Positions 16,559 to 26,073 are shown, counted from the first letter of the stretch. The stretch: 64,000 bases of DNA from Streptomyces sp. WP-1 (GCF_030450125.1 NZ_CP123923.1:1736001-1800000), one strand, 5' to 3'. Notes: generated by a model not told the origin, from the sequence alone. Numbers and translations: made by a program.

Positions 16559-17587
16559 ATGCGCATCGGGGTCATCGGTACGGGCCGCATCGGCACCCTT
16601 CACGCGAACACCCTCAGCCGCCACCGCGAGGTCGGCTCGCTGATCCTCACGGACGCCGATCCGGCGCGGGCGCAGCTGCTCGCGCACCGGCTGGGCGAGA
16701 CGGCGGCGCCGGGGGTGGACGAGATCTTCCGGTGGGGCGTGGACGCGGTGGTGATCAGCACGGCGACCGCGGCCCACGCCGAGCTGATCGGCCGGGCGGC
16801 GCGCTCGGGGCTGCCGGTCTTCTGCGAGAAGCCGATCGCCCTGGACCTGCCGGGCACGCTCCAGGCGCTCGCCGAGGTGGCGACGGCCGGGACGGTGCTC
16901 CAGATGGGCTTCCAGCGCCGCTTCGACGCGGGGTACGCCGGGGCGCGCGCGGCGGTGCGCGCCGGGCGGCTCGGCCGGCTGCACACCGTACGGGCCCTGA
17001 CCTGCGACCAGTCCCCTCCCCCGGCCGATTGGCTGCGGCTGTCCGGCGGGCTGTTCCGGGACACGCTCATCCATGACTTCGACATCCTGCGCTGGGTGAC
17101 GGGCCGGGAGGTCAGCGACGTCTACGCGGCCGGTTCGGACACGGGATCCGCGATGTTCCGCGAGGCGGACGACGCCTGTACGGGCGCGGCGCTGCTCACC
17201 CTGGACGACGGCACCCTGGCCACCGCGACCGCGACCCGCGTGAACGGCGCGGGCTACGACGTCCGTATGGAGCTGGCCGGGGAGCGCGACACCGTGGTGG
17301 TCGGCCTGGACGACCGCACCCCGCTCGCCTCCACCGAACCGACCGGGCCACCGCCCGCCGACAAGCCCTGGACCGGCTTCCTGGAACGCTTCGCGCCCGC
17401 GTACGAGGCCGAGCTGTGCGCCTTCGTGGAGGTGCTGCACGGCGAGCGCGCCAACCCCTGCGACGGCCACGAGGCCCTCCAGGCCCTGCGGATCGCCGAG
17501 GCGTGCGAGATCTCGCGGCGGGAGCGGCGGGCGGTGGCGATGGCGGAGATTCCGGCGGCGCCCGCACCCACGGCCGGGGGCGGCTGA
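16559..17587 (+). CDS. Gfo/Idh/MocA-family sugar oxidoreductase
   Basis: The 342-residue protein has the N-terminal Rossmann motif IGVIGTGRIGTLHANTLSR (about 3-21), the catalytic EKPIALDLPGTLQAL (EKP Lys) and DTLIHDFDILRWVTGREV, the family's conserved D-x-x-x-H motif. The C-terminal alpha/beta domain ends with GHEALQALRIAEACEISRRERR. It oxidises or epimerises a sugar or cyclitol with NAD(P), most like inositol 2-dehydrogenase members. Substrate specificity cannot be read from sequence. ATG at 16559 begins the Rossmann strand; there is no strong RBS, so translation may be leaderless or weak. It is divergent from gntR and probably co-regulated with the sugar transporter. Confidence 0.9.
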   Translation: MRIGVIGTGRIGTLHANTLSRHREVGSLILTDADPARAQLLAHRLGETAAPGVDEIFRWGVDAVVISTATAAHAELIGRAARSGLPVFCEKPIALDLPGTLQALAEVATAGTVLQMGFQRRFDAGYAGARAAVRAGRLGRLHTVRALTCDQSPPPADWLRLSGGLFRDTLIHDFDILRWVTGREVSDVYAAGSDTGSAMFREADDACTGAALLTLDDGTLATATATRVNGAGYDVRMELAGERDTVVVGLDDRTPLASTEPTGPPPADKPWTGFLERFAPAYEAELCAFVEVLHGERANPCDGHEALQALRIAEACEISRRERRAVAMAEIPAAPAPTAGGG

Positions 17588-17714
17588 GAGGCCGTACGGG
17601 AGGCGGTCGCGGGGCGGTCGTACGACGGTAAGGCGCGAGCCGTACGGCCGGGTGCGAGCCGTACGGCGTCCGCGTTCACGCCCGCGTCGTACGGCCGCCC
17701 GCCGCTCCTCCCCC

Positions 17715-18911
17715 CTACCAGCGCACCGGCAGGGTCCGCAGGCCGCGCATCAGCATGCCCGGCAGCCACTCGTCGTGCGGGCCGTCCAGGGCGAGGCCGG
17801 GGGCGCGCTCCAGCAGGGCGGAGAGGGCGACGCGGCCCTCCAGGCGGGCCAGGGGTGCGCCCAGGCAGTAGTGGAGGCCGTGGCCGAAGGCGAGGTGGCC
17901 GCGGGTGTCGCGGCGGATGTCGAAGCGCTCGGGGGCGGGGAAGCGGGCGCCGTCGCGCTGGGCGGCGGTGAGGCCGACCATCACGTGCTCGCCCTTCTCG
18001 ATGCGGACGCCCCCGAGCTCCAGCGGTTCGGCCGCGTACCGGAACGTGGCGTTCTCCACCGGGCCCTCCCAGCGCAGCGTCTCCTCGACCACGCCGTCGA
18101 TCAGGCTCATGTCGGCGCGCAGGGCGGCGAGCTGATCGGGGTGGGTGAGCAGGGCGAGGACGCCGTTGCCGATGAGGTTGACCGTGGTCTCGTGGCCCGC
18201 GATGAGCAACAGGAAGGCCATGCCGCGCAGCTCCTCGGCCGAGAGCCGGTCGCCGTCCTCGGCGGTGGTGCGGACCAGGTCGCCGAGGAGGTCGCCGGTG
18301 ACCCCGGAGCGGCGCTTGTCCTCGATCAGTTCGGTGAGGTACTCGCCGAGCCGGTCGATCGCCTCGCGCTCGGACCCGTGGTCGGTCGGGGCGACCACCT
18401 GGGTGGAGATCTTGCGGAACTCGGTGCGGTCCATCTCGGGGACGCCGAGCAGTTCGCAGATGACGGTGAGGGGCAGCGGGTAGGCGAGGGCGGCGATGAG
18501 GTCGGCGCGGCCGGCGCTGCCCGGCGACAGCATCTCGTCCAGCAGCTCGTCGGTGATCCGCTGGACGCGCGGGCGCAGTTGCTCGACCCGGCGCATGGTG
18601 AAGGCCCGGGTGACGAGGCCGCGCAGCCGGGTGTGCTGGGGCGGGTCGGTGGCCAGCAGATCTCTGCCGATCAGCTCCTGGTCGAGAAAGGTCACGCCGA
18701 TCTTCGTGCCGTCCTTGGCGAGCCGGGGGTCGGCGAGGGCGGCGCGCGCCTCCTCGTACCCCACGACGAGCCAGGTCTCGTAGTCCTCGTCCGCGTGGGG
18801 TATCCGGATCCGGTGCACCGGGCCCCGCTCGCGCAGCATGGCGTACACCGGATGGGGGTCGCGCCGGAACGCGTCCCCGAACTCCCCCAGATCCACTGCC
18901 TGTCGGTCCAT
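17715..18911 (-). CDS. Cytochrome P450
   Basis: The 398-residue protein is a soluble bacterial P450. It has the I-helix oxygen-activation motif LLLIAGHETTVNLIGN, K-helix EETLRW (ExxR), PERFDIRR, and the haem-binding loop FGHGLHYCLGAPLARLEG with the Cys thiolate ligand. Overall features fit the CYP105/CYP107 group common in Streptomyces, which act on macrolides, steroids or xenobiotics. No ferredoxin or biosynthetic genes lie beside it, so the substrate is unknown. ATG at 18911 is preceded by GGAAGGGGAG; a longer reading frame upstream has no RBS. Confidence 0.93.
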   Translation of the reverse strand: MDRQAVDLGEFGDAFRRDPHPVYAMLRERGPVHRIRIPHADEDYETWLVVGYEEARAALADPRLAKDGTKIGVTFLDQELIGRDLLATDPPQHTRLRGLVTRAFTMRRVEQLRPRVQRITDELLDEMLSPGSAGRADLIAALAYPLPLTVICELLGVPEMDRTEFRKISTQVVAPTDHGSEREAIDRLGEYLTELIEDKRRSGVTGDLLGDLVRTTAEDGDRLSAEELRGMAFLLLIAGHETTVNLIGNGVLALLTHPDQLAALRADMSLIDGVVEETLRWEGPVENATFRYAAEPLELGGVRIEKGEHVMVGLTAAQRDGARFPAPERFDIRRDTRGHLAFGHGLHYCLGAPLARLEGRVALSALLERAPGLALDGPHDEWLPGMLMRGLRTLPVRW

Positions 18912-19138
18912 GACTCCCCTTCCGGACTCCCCCCGAGGCCGTCCGGGCGCATCCCGGTGCCTGGAGAACGCGCACGGTGGCCGCATGGTGCCCGGCCGCG
19001 CGGAAATGCCGTGCGGAAAGCGGGAGATGGCCGGAAACGATGTGCCGGGCGGCCGGACACGGCTCGCCCCGCGGCCGTCACGTGGGGTGGGGCCGCGGGG
19101 CGGGGCTCGGTGCGGATCAGCTGTTGTCCGGCGGTGGT

Positions 19139-19543
19139 TCAGCAGTCGAAGTCGATCAGGTCGAACGTCTCGTAGTGGTCGGAGGTGTAGTAGTCCTCCT
19201 GGCTGCGCTCACCGGTGATGATGCGGCGGGTGCCGCGGGTGGGGGCGCCGGGGGTCACCACGGTGTACTCGTGGTAGTAGCCCGAGGACCGGCTGGGCAG
19301 GACGCCCTCGCGGTTGGAGAAGACCGTGCCGTCCTGCGAGTAGGGATAGGGGCCGCCCTGGGCGATGAGGTCGAGGGTGTCGTCGGCCTGCGACGGCAGG
19401 TCGCTGTGGCAGATGCTGCCGACGGAGGCGGCGGAGACGACGGACGCGTCCGCCGTGGTGGCGGAGACGGTGCCGCCGACGAGGAGTGCGGACAGGACTG
19501 CGGCAGCGGCGCCGATACGAGCGGCGCGTGGGGGGATTCGCAT
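19139..19543 (-). CDS. Secreted guanyl-specific ribonuclease (RNase Sa family)
   Basis: The 134-residue precursor has an Ala-rich signal peptide and a mature part closely matching RNase Sa: DTLDLIAQGGPYPYSQDGTVFSNREGVLP, then GYYHEYTVVTPGAPTRGTRRIITG and a C-terminal ending in Cys. The catalytic Glu (HEYTV), Arg (TRGTRR) and His (DHYETF) are all present, as are two Cys able to form the single disulfide. It cleaves RNA after guanosine outside the cell. No barstar-like inhibitor gene is adjacent; in this family the inhibitor is usually encoded elsewhere. It is monocistronic. Confidence 0.93.
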   Translation of the reverse strand: MRIPPRAARIGAAAAVLSALLVGGTVSATTADASVVSAASVGSICHSDLPSQADDTLDLIAQGGPYPYSQDGTVFSNREGVLPSRSSGYYHEYTVVTPGAPTRGTRRIITGERSQEDYYTSDHYETFDLIDFDC

Positions 19544-19711
19544 GCCGCCATGATGACGCGCGTAGACAAGGACATGTCAACGACAACACCGTGGAATTCC
19601 CCCGCAGGTAACCGTGTTTTTCAACGAGTTCACCTTCCTCCTCGGGAGGCCCACAAGAAGGTCACATATAAGCCACCGAATGTGCGGTGCGCCACCGGTC
19701 GTGCGCCGGGG

Positions 19712-20290
19712 TCACTCCACCGCGGCCAGCAGGTCGCGCACCGCCGCACTCGTCCGCTCCAGGTCGCCGGTGGCGAGGAGGTCCAGCAGGGCTCCCCTGA
19801 GGGCGGCGAGCACGAACGTGCGCTGGGCCAGGCCCGCTTCGGTGTCGCGCACCCCGGGCCCCTGGCTGGTGGCGAGCAGGGCGAGCCAGTCCCCGACCGT
19901 GTCGCTCGCGAATCCGGCCCAGGGGCCGTCGGGCTCCACGAGGGAGCGGGCGTAGCTCTCGACCCAGAGCGTCAGCAGACCGCGGTGGGCGTCCTCGGAC
20001 AGCCAGCGCCACAGCTCGCGGGCGACCGGCCCCAGCCCCGCCGCCGGATCGCGCGCGGCCGCGAGCCGTCGCAGGGCGGCCAGCTCATCGGCCCTGGCCC
20101 GCGCCAGCAGGGCCCGGACCAGGCCGTCCTTGCTGCCGAACAGGTACAGCAGCACCCGCGGGGAGGACTTGATCTCCTCGGCGAGCGGGCGCAGGGACAG
20201 ACCGGCCAGGCCGCTGCGCAGCGCGTGGGCGTACGCCGCCTCCAGCAGTTCCTGCCGGCGCGGAGAAGGGGTTGCTTCGGATCGGGCCAC
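19712..20290 (-). CDS. TetR-family transcriptional regulator
   Basis: The 192-residue protein has the TetR HTH at the N-terminus: RRQELLEAAYAHALRSGLAGLSLRPLAEEIKSSPRVLLYLFGSKDGLV (about 11-58), where SSPRVLLYLFGSK is the recognition helix. The all-helical ligand domain that follows is unassigned. The GTG start at 20290 lies 13 bases from a perfect palindrome (20303-20322) that overlaps the divergent acetyltransferase promoter, so it probably represses both itself and that gene. Confidence 0.9.
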   Translation of the reverse strand: MARSEATPSPRRQELLEAAYAHALRSGLAGLSLRPLAEEIKSSPRVLLYLFGSKDGLVRALLARARADELAALRRLAAARDPAAGLGPVARELWRWLSEDAHRGLLTLWVESYARSLVEPDGPWAGFASDTVGDWLALLATSQGPGVRDTEAGLAQRTFVLAALRGALLDLLATGDLERTSAAVRDLLAAVE

Positions 20291-20302
20291 CCGGGTTAGT
20301 GT

Positions 20303-20322
20303 ACTGAAACAGTCGTTTCAGT
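20303..20322. promoter_or_regulatory. TetR operator, perfect 20-bp inverted repeat
   Basis: ACTGAAACAGTCGTTTCAGT has 8-bp arms separated by AGTC. It lies exactly between the divergent TetR and GNAT starts, the standard position for autoregulation by a TetR dimer. Confidence 0.78.
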
Positions 20323-20340
20323 GAGAGGTGGGTGGTCCCG

Positions 20341-20838
20341 ATGGCGACGGAACACGAGGTGGTCGTCCGTCCGCTCGGCCGGCCCGGGGACCTGGGCTGG
20401 GTGGTGATGGCGCACGGTGAGCTGTACGACCGGGAGTTCGGCTGGGACGCGGACTTCGAGGCGCTGGTCGCCCGGATCGTCGCCGACCACACCCGCGCGG
20501 CGGGCCCGGGACCGCGGGCGGCGTGGATCGCCGAGGTCGACGGGGCGCGGGCCGGCTGCGTCTTCTGCGCGCCCGGGGACGACGAGGGCACCGCGAAGCT
20601 GCGCCTGCTGCTGGTGGACCCCGCCGCGCGCGGGCTCGGTCTCGGCACCCGTCTGGTCGAGGAATGCCTGCGCTTCGCGCGCGAGGCCGGGTGCGGGGCG
20701 ATCACGCTGTGGACCAATGACGTACTGAAGACGGCCCGCCGCATCTACGAGGCGCACGGCTTCGAGCCGGTCGCGGCGGAGGCCCACCACAGCTTCGGCC
20801 ACGACCTGGTCGGCCAGACGTGGCGGCGCGCTCTGTGA
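20341..20838 (+). CDS. GNAT-family N-acetyltransferase
   Basis: The 165-residue protein has the GNAT fold. WIAEVDGARAGCVFCAP is the beta strand pair, LRLLLVDPAARGLGLGTRLVEECLRFAREAG is motif A with the acetyl-CoA pyrophosphate loop (RGLGLG), and LKTARRIYEAHGFEPV is motif B. It acetylates an amine of unknown identity. An MarR-like domain is absent. ATG at 20341 was chosen, with AGAGG upstream; GTG at 20332 is possible. It is divergent from the TetR gene and probably its target, a pairing often seen for drug or polyamine resistance. Confidence 0.88.
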   Translation: MATEHEVVVRPLGRPGDLGWVVMAHGELYDREFGWDADFEALVARIVADHTRAAGPGPRAAWIAEVDGARAGCVFCAPGDDEGTAKLRLLLVDPAARGLGLGTRLVEECLRFAREAGCGAITLWTNDVLKTARRIYEAHGFEPVAAEAHHSFGHDLVGQTWRRAL

Positions 20839-20866
20839 CCTCCCCGCGCACGCGGACTCTCGGCGC

Positions 20867-21676
20867 TCACCCCGCGTGCGTGGAGAACAGGCCGCCCGTC
20901 GGGCCCTGCTTGTCGCCGCCCTGGGCCTTCTTCAGGGCGTTGGCCAGGCTCTCGATGGTCAGGGACTGGAGGATGACGCGGCCGTTGCCCTCCAGGGTGG
21001 CCAGGGAGAGGCCCTCGCCGCCGAAGACGGCGTTCATGACGCCCTGACGGTTGAGGCCGCCCACGCGCTGGACGCCGTACTGGATGCCCTCCTCGAAGGC
21101 GACCACGCAGCCGGTGTCCACCTCGATGCGGCCGCCGAAGTCCGCCGGATCGAGGTCGATGAAGTTGCCCGCGCCCGCGATGATCACGGTGCCGTGCCCG
21201 GTGAACTTCTCCAGGATGAAGCCCTCGCCGCCGCTCATGCCGGTGCGGCCGCCCGCGAAGGCGATGCCGAACTCCACCGAGGACTCGGCGGCCACGAACG
21301 CGTCCTTCTCGGCGAACCAGGCGCGGTGCCCGTCGAGTTCCAGCGCGCGCATCTCGCCGGGGAGCACGCCCGCGAAGCCGACCGTGCCCTGGCCGCCCTG
21401 CGCGGTGAAGTACTGGAAGGCCAGCGACTCGCCCGCGAGCATCCGCTGGCCCACCTGCATGGCGGTGCCCATGGCCTGGCGCAGCAGGCCGCCCATGCCG
21501 CCGCTGCCGCCCTGCTGCCCGCCGCTCCCGGAGGGGCCGGACAGCCGGGTCTCCATGGTCACGTTCGTGGTCTTGAACAGGAACTTCCCGGCCTCGCAGT
21601 ACACGGTCTGGCCGGGGTTCAGGTTGACGACCGCCATCTGCATGGCGTTGCCGACGATCTCTTGCTGAAGGGTCAC
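20867..21676 (-). CDS. AIM24-family (DUF124) protein
   Basis: The 269-residue protein is the double-stranded beta-helix AIM24 family. It has the typical start QQEIVGNAMQMAVVNLNPGQTVYCEAGKFLFKT, a Gly-rich linker GSGGQQGGSGGMGG and the repeated motif GFILEKFTGHGTVIIAGAGNFIDLDP. In yeast the homologue helps keep mitochondrial membrane structure; in bacteria the role is unknown. Streptomyces usually carry several copies in tandem, but here only one is seen. GTG at 21676. It lies downstream of the flavohaemoprotein gene on the same strand with a 58-base gap, which may or may not be an operon. Confidence 0.85.
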   Translation of the reverse strand: MTLQQEIVGNAMQMAVVNLNPGQTVYCEAGKFLFKTTNVTMETRLSGPSGSGGQQGGSGGMGGLLRQAMGTAMQVGQRMLAGESLAFQYFTAQGGQGTVGFAGVLPGEMRALELDGHRAWFAEKDAFVAAESSVEFGIAFAGGRTGMSGGEGFILEKFTGHGTVIIAGAGNFIDLDPADFGGRIEVDTGCVVAFEEGIQYGVQRVGGLNRQGVMNAVFGGEGLSLATLEGNGRVILQSLTIESLANALKKAQGGDKQGPTGGLFSTHAG

Positions 21677-21734
21677 GTCCGAAAGAACGCGGGAGGAGGG
21701 GGGAAGAGTTCCGGGGCGGCGCGCGTGGCGTGGC

Positions 21735-23063
21735 TCACCTTCCGGTGATCGCCGCCGGTGCCCCGGCCCGGGACGGTCGCGCGGCCGGGGGCAGGGTGCC
21801 GTCGACCGGGTCGTGGTGGATGCGGTCGGGCGGCAGGGCCAGCGCGGTCAGGCCGTACACCGTGGCGGTGACCATCATGGGCGGGCCGCTGACGTAGGCG
21901 GTGTGGCCGGACCAGTCGCCGCGCCGGGCCACCGCGTCGGCCACCGAGCCGCTCTCGGCGGCGCCGGACTCCTCGCCGATCACCGGCACGACCCGCAGCC
22001 AGGAGCAGCTCTTCTCCAGGCGGGCGAGGGCGGCGGTGTCGTACAGCTCGTCCAGGGTGCGGGCGCCGACGAACAGGTGGGTGCCGCGGTGCAGGGGGCT
22101 TTGGGACAGCTCTTCGAGCAGGGCGCGGGCGGTGGCCCAGCCGGTGCCGCCGGCCACGATCAGGACGTCCCGCGCCGGGTCGCCGTCCAGGACCATGGAG
22201 CCCTGGGCGGGGCCGAGGCGGAGCTGGTCGCCGGCGCGGGTGCCGGTGACCAGCGCGTCGCTGACGCCGCCGGGGGCGGTGCGGCGGACGTGGAACTCCA
22301 GTTCGCCGTCCGGGCGGGGCGCGCAGGCGATCGAGTACGGCCGCCAGGTCAGCGGCAGCAGCGGGGTCTGGATCCGGGTGTACTGGCCGGCCTCGTAGGG
22401 GAACGGTTCCGCGGGGCGTACCCGGAGCACCGCGAGGTCGGGGCCGCGCAGCTCGTGGGCGGTGACCGTGCCGTTCCAGTACGGCGGTTCGGCCAGCGCG
22501 CCCGCCGCGCCGTCCACCATGGCCGTGACGGCTAAGCGCACCATGCGCAGCCACGCCTGTTCCATCTCCTCGCTCCAGCGCGCGCCCGCGCTGCGCCGCA
22601 GGGCCTCGGCGAGCGCCTGTTCGAACACCTCGAAGTGCACGGGCTGGACGCCGAGTTTGCGGTGGTCGCGGCCGAGCCGGGCGCAGAAGTCGGCCACCTC
22701 CTGCGGCCGGTCGAGGTGTTCGATCAGGTACCAGAAGGCCCGTTCCAGATGGACCCGCTGGAACTCCATGGAGTCGGGGAAGAGCGAGCGCAGATAGGGG
22801 TGGCGCTCGAACATCGCGTCGTAGAGATGCCCGATGAGCTTGGCGAAGGGGGTGACCAGCGGCAGCTGGCGGGTGATGATCCGCTGGTCGGCGGCGCCGT
22901 CGTACGGCTGCCCGTGAGCGGCTCGCGCACCGGCCCGCCGGGTTCCCGTGCCCGCGTCCGGACGGGCGGACGGGGACAGGAGCTGCTGGCGCAGGCGCAT
23001 CGCGTCCCGCCGGGCGAGGAGGGCGTGGTACTCGTCGTGGCCGTCGCTTCTGGTGGTGTTCAC
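21735..23063 (-). CDS. Flavohaemoprotein-like globin/FAD/NAD oxidoreductase
   Basis: The 442-residue protein has a globin domain (about 65-195; LIGHLYDAMFERHPYLRSLFP, then VADFCARLGRDHRKLGVQPVHF with the proximal-His region), a ferredoxin-reductase FAD domain (YEAGQYTRI, WRPYSIACAP) and a C-terminal NAD domain (VLIVAGGTGWATARALLEEL). It resembles Hmp, which turns NO plus O2 into nitrate. An extra N-terminal stretch of about 60 residues precedes the globin. GTG at 23063 follows AGGGAGAG. A rare TTA codon sits at 22533-22535, so translation may depend on the bldA tRNA. No NsrR-type palindrome was recognised in the 400 bases upstream. Confidence 0.87.
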   Translation of the reverse strand: MNTTRSDGHDEYHALLARRDAMRLRQQLLSPSARPDAGTGTRRAGARAAHGQPYDGAADQRIITRQLPLVTPFAKLIGHLYDAMFERHPYLRSLFPDSMEFQRVHLERAFWYLIEHLDRPQEVADFCARLGRDHRKLGVQPVHFEVFEQALAEALRRSAGARWSEEMEQAWLRMVRLAVTAMVDGAAGALAEPPYWNGTVTAHELRGPDLAVLRVRPAEPFPYEAGQYTRIQTPLLPLTWRPYSIACAPRPDGELEFHVRRTAPGGVSDALVTGTRAGDQLRLGPAQGSMVLDGDPARDVLIVAGGTGWATARALLEELSQSPLHRGTHLFVGARTLDELYDTAALARLEKSCSWLRVVPVIGEESGAAESGSVADAVARRGDWSGHTAYVSGPPMMVTATVYGLTALALPPDRIHHDPVDGTLPPAARPSRAGAPAAITGR

Positions 23064-23407
23064 GGACTGGCTCTCTCCCTGCGGTACGTCGCGCGCCGCC
23101 CGCCCGTGCCCGGCCCCGTACCCGGCGGTCGTCGGCGCGCCCTCTCGGCGCCGTCTTCGCGTGGCCCGCGCGGTGTGCCTGGTCATGGCGCCGCGCAACT
23201 CTCCTGCGCCGTGCGCGAGTTCACCGCTGGAAGAAGACGGTGGCGGTGGACCCGTGCCTCACGGCGCCGGAGGTCCGGCCGGAAGACGAGCCAGTATTGC
23301 ACCGCGGGCCCGGCGCCGTCCGGCCCTGTCCGATGGGGCCGTTCGGCCCTGTTCACCCCCCACCACCTGCTGGTTCGCTGTACGGGCGGCACGCACCGCG
23401 GACAGCA

Positions 23408-23448
23408 CGAGGGGCGGGCGCCCGCCTCCCCGCGGTGCCCGCCCCTCG
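23408..23448. terminator. Terminator hairpin after allantoicase gene
   Basis: CGAGGGGCGGGC (23408-23419) pairs with GCCCGCCCCTCG (23437-23448). It lies 18 bases past the alc stop codon. The rest of 23064-23407 holds no recognised gene and should contain the flavohaemoprotein promoter. Confidence 0.78.
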
Positions 23449-23465
23449 ATCCGTGTGACGGTGTG

Positions 23466-24581
23466 TCAGCCGCCCAGTTCCTGGTGCCGCGCGGCCAGTC
23501 GGGCCGTCCCGGCCTCGGTCGGGGAGCCGTACAGGCGCAGCCGGGAGATGCCGCCGTCGGGGTAGATGTCGATGCGCGCGTGGGTGCCGACGGCCGCTTC
23601 CGGCAGCACGAACCGGTGGTTGGTGTCGGGCTGGAGGCGGGTGCGGGGCAGGATCTCGCGCCACTCGCCGTCCTCGCCGTCGCGCACCGAGACCGATGCC
23701 CAGCCCGCGCTGTTGCCCTTGAGGTACGCGGTGTCGATCTCGACGGCGCCGATGCGGGACTGGGTGCCGAGCCGGTAGCGGATCCAGTCGTGGCCCCGGT
23801 CGCGGCGGCGCCGGGTCTCCCAGCCGTCGTCCATCTTGCGGGAGCGGCCGGGCTGGATGGTGTTGGTGGCCGGGGAGTAGAAGCGGTCGGAGGCGTCCTC
23901 GACGCTGCCGCCGTTCTCCAGGGCGACCACGTCGAAGGTGCCGAGCACCGCCAACCACGCGGGATCCGGGACGACTTCGCCGTACACGCGCAGCCGGGCG
24001 ATGCCGCCGTCGGGGTGCTGGCTGACGCGCAGGTGGGTGAAGCGCTGCTCCACGGAGACGGCGAAGCCGTTCGCGGCATGGCCGCCGACGGGGGTGCGCG
24101 CGAGGAGGGTCGTCCACTTCACGTCGTCGCCGAGCAGCTGCGCGGGCGAGGGCGAGCCGGGGACCGAGGCGGCCTCGACGGAGACGGCCTGCGGGTAGTT
24201 GCCGCGGAAGTGGGCGGTGTCCACCACGATGCCGCGGATCACCCCGGGGGCGCCGAGGCGGATCAGGGCCCAGTCGTGGTCCTCGGCGGTGGGCCAGGGG
24301 TCCTCGGTGCTGGCGCCGCGCCGGCGGCGGGTCTCCCAGCCGTCCATGATCTTGCCCTTGTGCCCGAAGTGCTCGGGGTCGAACTCGGCGCGCTCGGGCA
24401 CCAGCAGGTTCTCCCGCTGGGCGAAGAACTCGTCGTTGGCGGCGACGACACCGGCGCCGAGGCGGCGGTCGGCGAGGTTGGCGTACTGGGTGAAGGGGAA
24501 GTCGGCGGTGCGGTAGTCCGCGTACGGGTCACCGCCTCCGTAGGGGTGCGCGTCGCCGGTAAAACCTGATGTCGCCGTCAC
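23466..24581 (-). CDS. alc: Allantoicase
   Basis: The 371-residue protein has the two jelly-roll repeats of allantoicase. Each half carries the conserved block seen as GKIMDGWETRRRRG and again as SRKMDDGWETRRRRDRGHDWIRYRLG, and a GNYPQAVSVEA / GNSAGWASVSV block. It hydrolyses allantoate to ureidoglycolate and urea in purine degradation, in the cytoplasm. It follows allB by 76 bases on the same strand, so they form one operon under the allB/allR promoter region. The start is GTG at 24581. The strong terminator behind it ends the unit. Confidence 0.95.
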   Translation of the reverse strand: MTATSGFTGDAHPYGGGDPYADYRTADFPFTQYANLADRRLGAGVVAANDEFFAQRENLLVPERAEFDPEHFGHKGKIMDGWETRRRRGASTEDPWPTAEDHDWALIRLGAPGVIRGIVVDTAHFRGNYPQAVSVEAASVPGSPSPAQLLGDDVKWTTLLARTPVGGHAANGFAVSVEQRFTHLRVSQHPDGGIARLRVYGEVVPDPAWLAVLGTFDVVALENGGSVEDASDRFYSPATNTIQPGRSRKMDDGWETRRRRDRGHDWIRYRLGTQSRIGAVEIDTAYLKGNSAGWASVSVRDGEDGEWREILPRTRLQPDTNHRFVLPEAAVGTHARIDIYPDGGISRLRLYGSPTEAGTARLAARHQELGG

Positions 24582-24657
24582 GGTGATCAGTGCTTCCTCT
24601 CGGGAGTCGGGGTCGGCCGGATGGGTCTGCGGGTCACCCCGTGGCCGGGGCCGTGGC

Positions 24658-25995
24658 TCAGGGGCGGTCGAGCAGCGTGCCCTTCGGCGGGGTGAACTCG
24701 CCGTCGGCGACGATGCGTCGGCCGCGCAGCCAGGTGGACCTGACGACGCCGTGCAGGGTGCGGCCCGCGTACGCGGTGACCCGGTTGCGGTGCTGGAGTC
24801 CGGCCGGGTCGACGGTGAAGGTCTCCTCGGGGGCGAGGACCGCGAAGTCGGCGTCGCGGCCGGGGGCGATGGCGCCCTTGCGGGCGTCGAGTCCGACGAG
24901 GGCGGCGGTGCGCGCGGACATCCAGCGCACGACGTCGTCCAGGGTGTGGCCGCGCCTGCGGGCCTCGGTCCACACGGCGGAGAGGCTGAGCTGGAGGCCG
25001 GAGATGCCGCCCCAGGCGGTGGCGAAGTCGCCGGTCTTCAGGTCGGCCGTGGAGGGCGAGTGGTCGGTGACGACGCAGTCGATGGTGCCGTCGGCGAGCG
25101 CGGCCCACAGCAGGTCCTGGTTGGCGGCCTCGCGGATCGGCGGGCAGCACTTGAACTCGCTGGCGCCGTCGGGGACTTCCTCGGCGGTGAGGGTGAGGTA
25201 GTGCGGGCAGGTCTCCACGGTGATCCGGACGCCGTCGGCGCGGGCGGCGCGGATCAGCGGCAGCGCGTCGCCGGAGGACAGGTGCAGGACGTGCACCCGA
25301 GTGTCCAGGCGGCGGGCGTGGGCGATCAGCGCGGCGATGGCGGTATCCTCGGCGTCGCGGGGGCGCGAGGCGAGGAAGTCGGCGTAGCGGGGGCCGCCGT
25401 GCTGCGGGGCGGCGGCCAGGTGGTGCGGGTCCTCGGCGTGCACGATCAGCAGGCCGCCGAAGCCGGCGATCTCCGCGAGGGAGCGGGCGAGTTGCTCCTG
25501 GTCGAGGTGCGGGAACTCGTCCACCCCGGACGGGGACAGGAACGCCTTGAAGCCGAAGACCCCGGCGTCGTGCAGCGGGCGCAGGTCCTTGACGTTGTCG
25601 GGCAGGGCGCCGCCCCAGAAGCCGACGTCGATGTGCGCCTTGTCCCGGGCCACGTCCCGCTTGATCCGCAGATGCTCGACGGTGGTGGTCGGCGGCAGGG
25701 AGTTGAGCGGCATGTCGACGAGGGTGGTGATGCCGCCGGCGGCCGCGGCGCGGGTGGCGGTCCAGAAGCCCTCCCACTCGGTGCGGCCCGGGTCGTTGAC
25801 GTGCACATGGGTGTCGACCAGGCCGGGCAGCAGCGCGTCGTCGCCGACGTCGACCAGACGGGCGCCGGGCGGGACCTCGGTGTCGTACGGCAGTACGGCC
25901 GTGATCGTCCCGGCGGACACGGTGACCGTGGCGGCCCGTGTCCCCTCCGGGGTGATGACACGCCTGGAGCGCAGCACCAGTTCAGCGTCGGACAC
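24658..25995 (-). CDS. allB: Allantoinase
   Basis: The 445-residue amidohydrolase opens allantoin to allantoate using two metal ions. Metal and catalytic motifs are all present: [19 protein letters not shown] (His-x-His), [10 protein letters not shown] (carboxylated Lys), [18 protein letters not shown] and CVVTDHSPS (Asp). The start is GTG at 25995. Upstream lie a TTCAAC-N5-GTTGAA palindrome (26074-26090) and a TTCC-type palindrome (26166-26180), shared with the divergent regulator. It is first gene of the allB-alc operon. Confidence 0.95.
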   Translation of the reverse strand: MSDAELVLRSRRVITPEGTRAATVTVSAGTITAVLPYDTEVPPGARLVDVGDDALLPGLVDTHVHVNDPGRTEWEGFWTATRAAAAGGITTLVDMPLNSLPPTTTVEHLRIKRDVARDKAHIDVGFWGGALPDNVKDLRPLHDAGVFGFKAFLSPSGVDEFPHLDQEQLARSLAEIAGFGGLLIVHAEDPHHLAAAPQHGGPRYADFLASRPRDAEDTAIAALIAHARRLDTRVHVLHLSSGDALPLIRAARADGVRITVETCPHYLTLTAEEVPDGASEFKCCPPIREAANQDLLWAALADGTIDCVVTDHSPSTADLKTGDFATAWGGISGLQLSLSAVWTEARRRGHTLDDVVRWMSARTAALVGLDARKGAIAPGRDADFAVLAPEETFTVDPAGLQHRNRVTAYAGRTLHGVVRSTWLRGRRIVADGEFTPPKGTLLDRP

Positions 25996-26073
25996 CCGGA
26001 CCCCTTTCTGTACCGCCGTCGGACGCCCGGGTCTTCATGCCCGGGGAACGGGATATACAGCCACGAAACGGAT

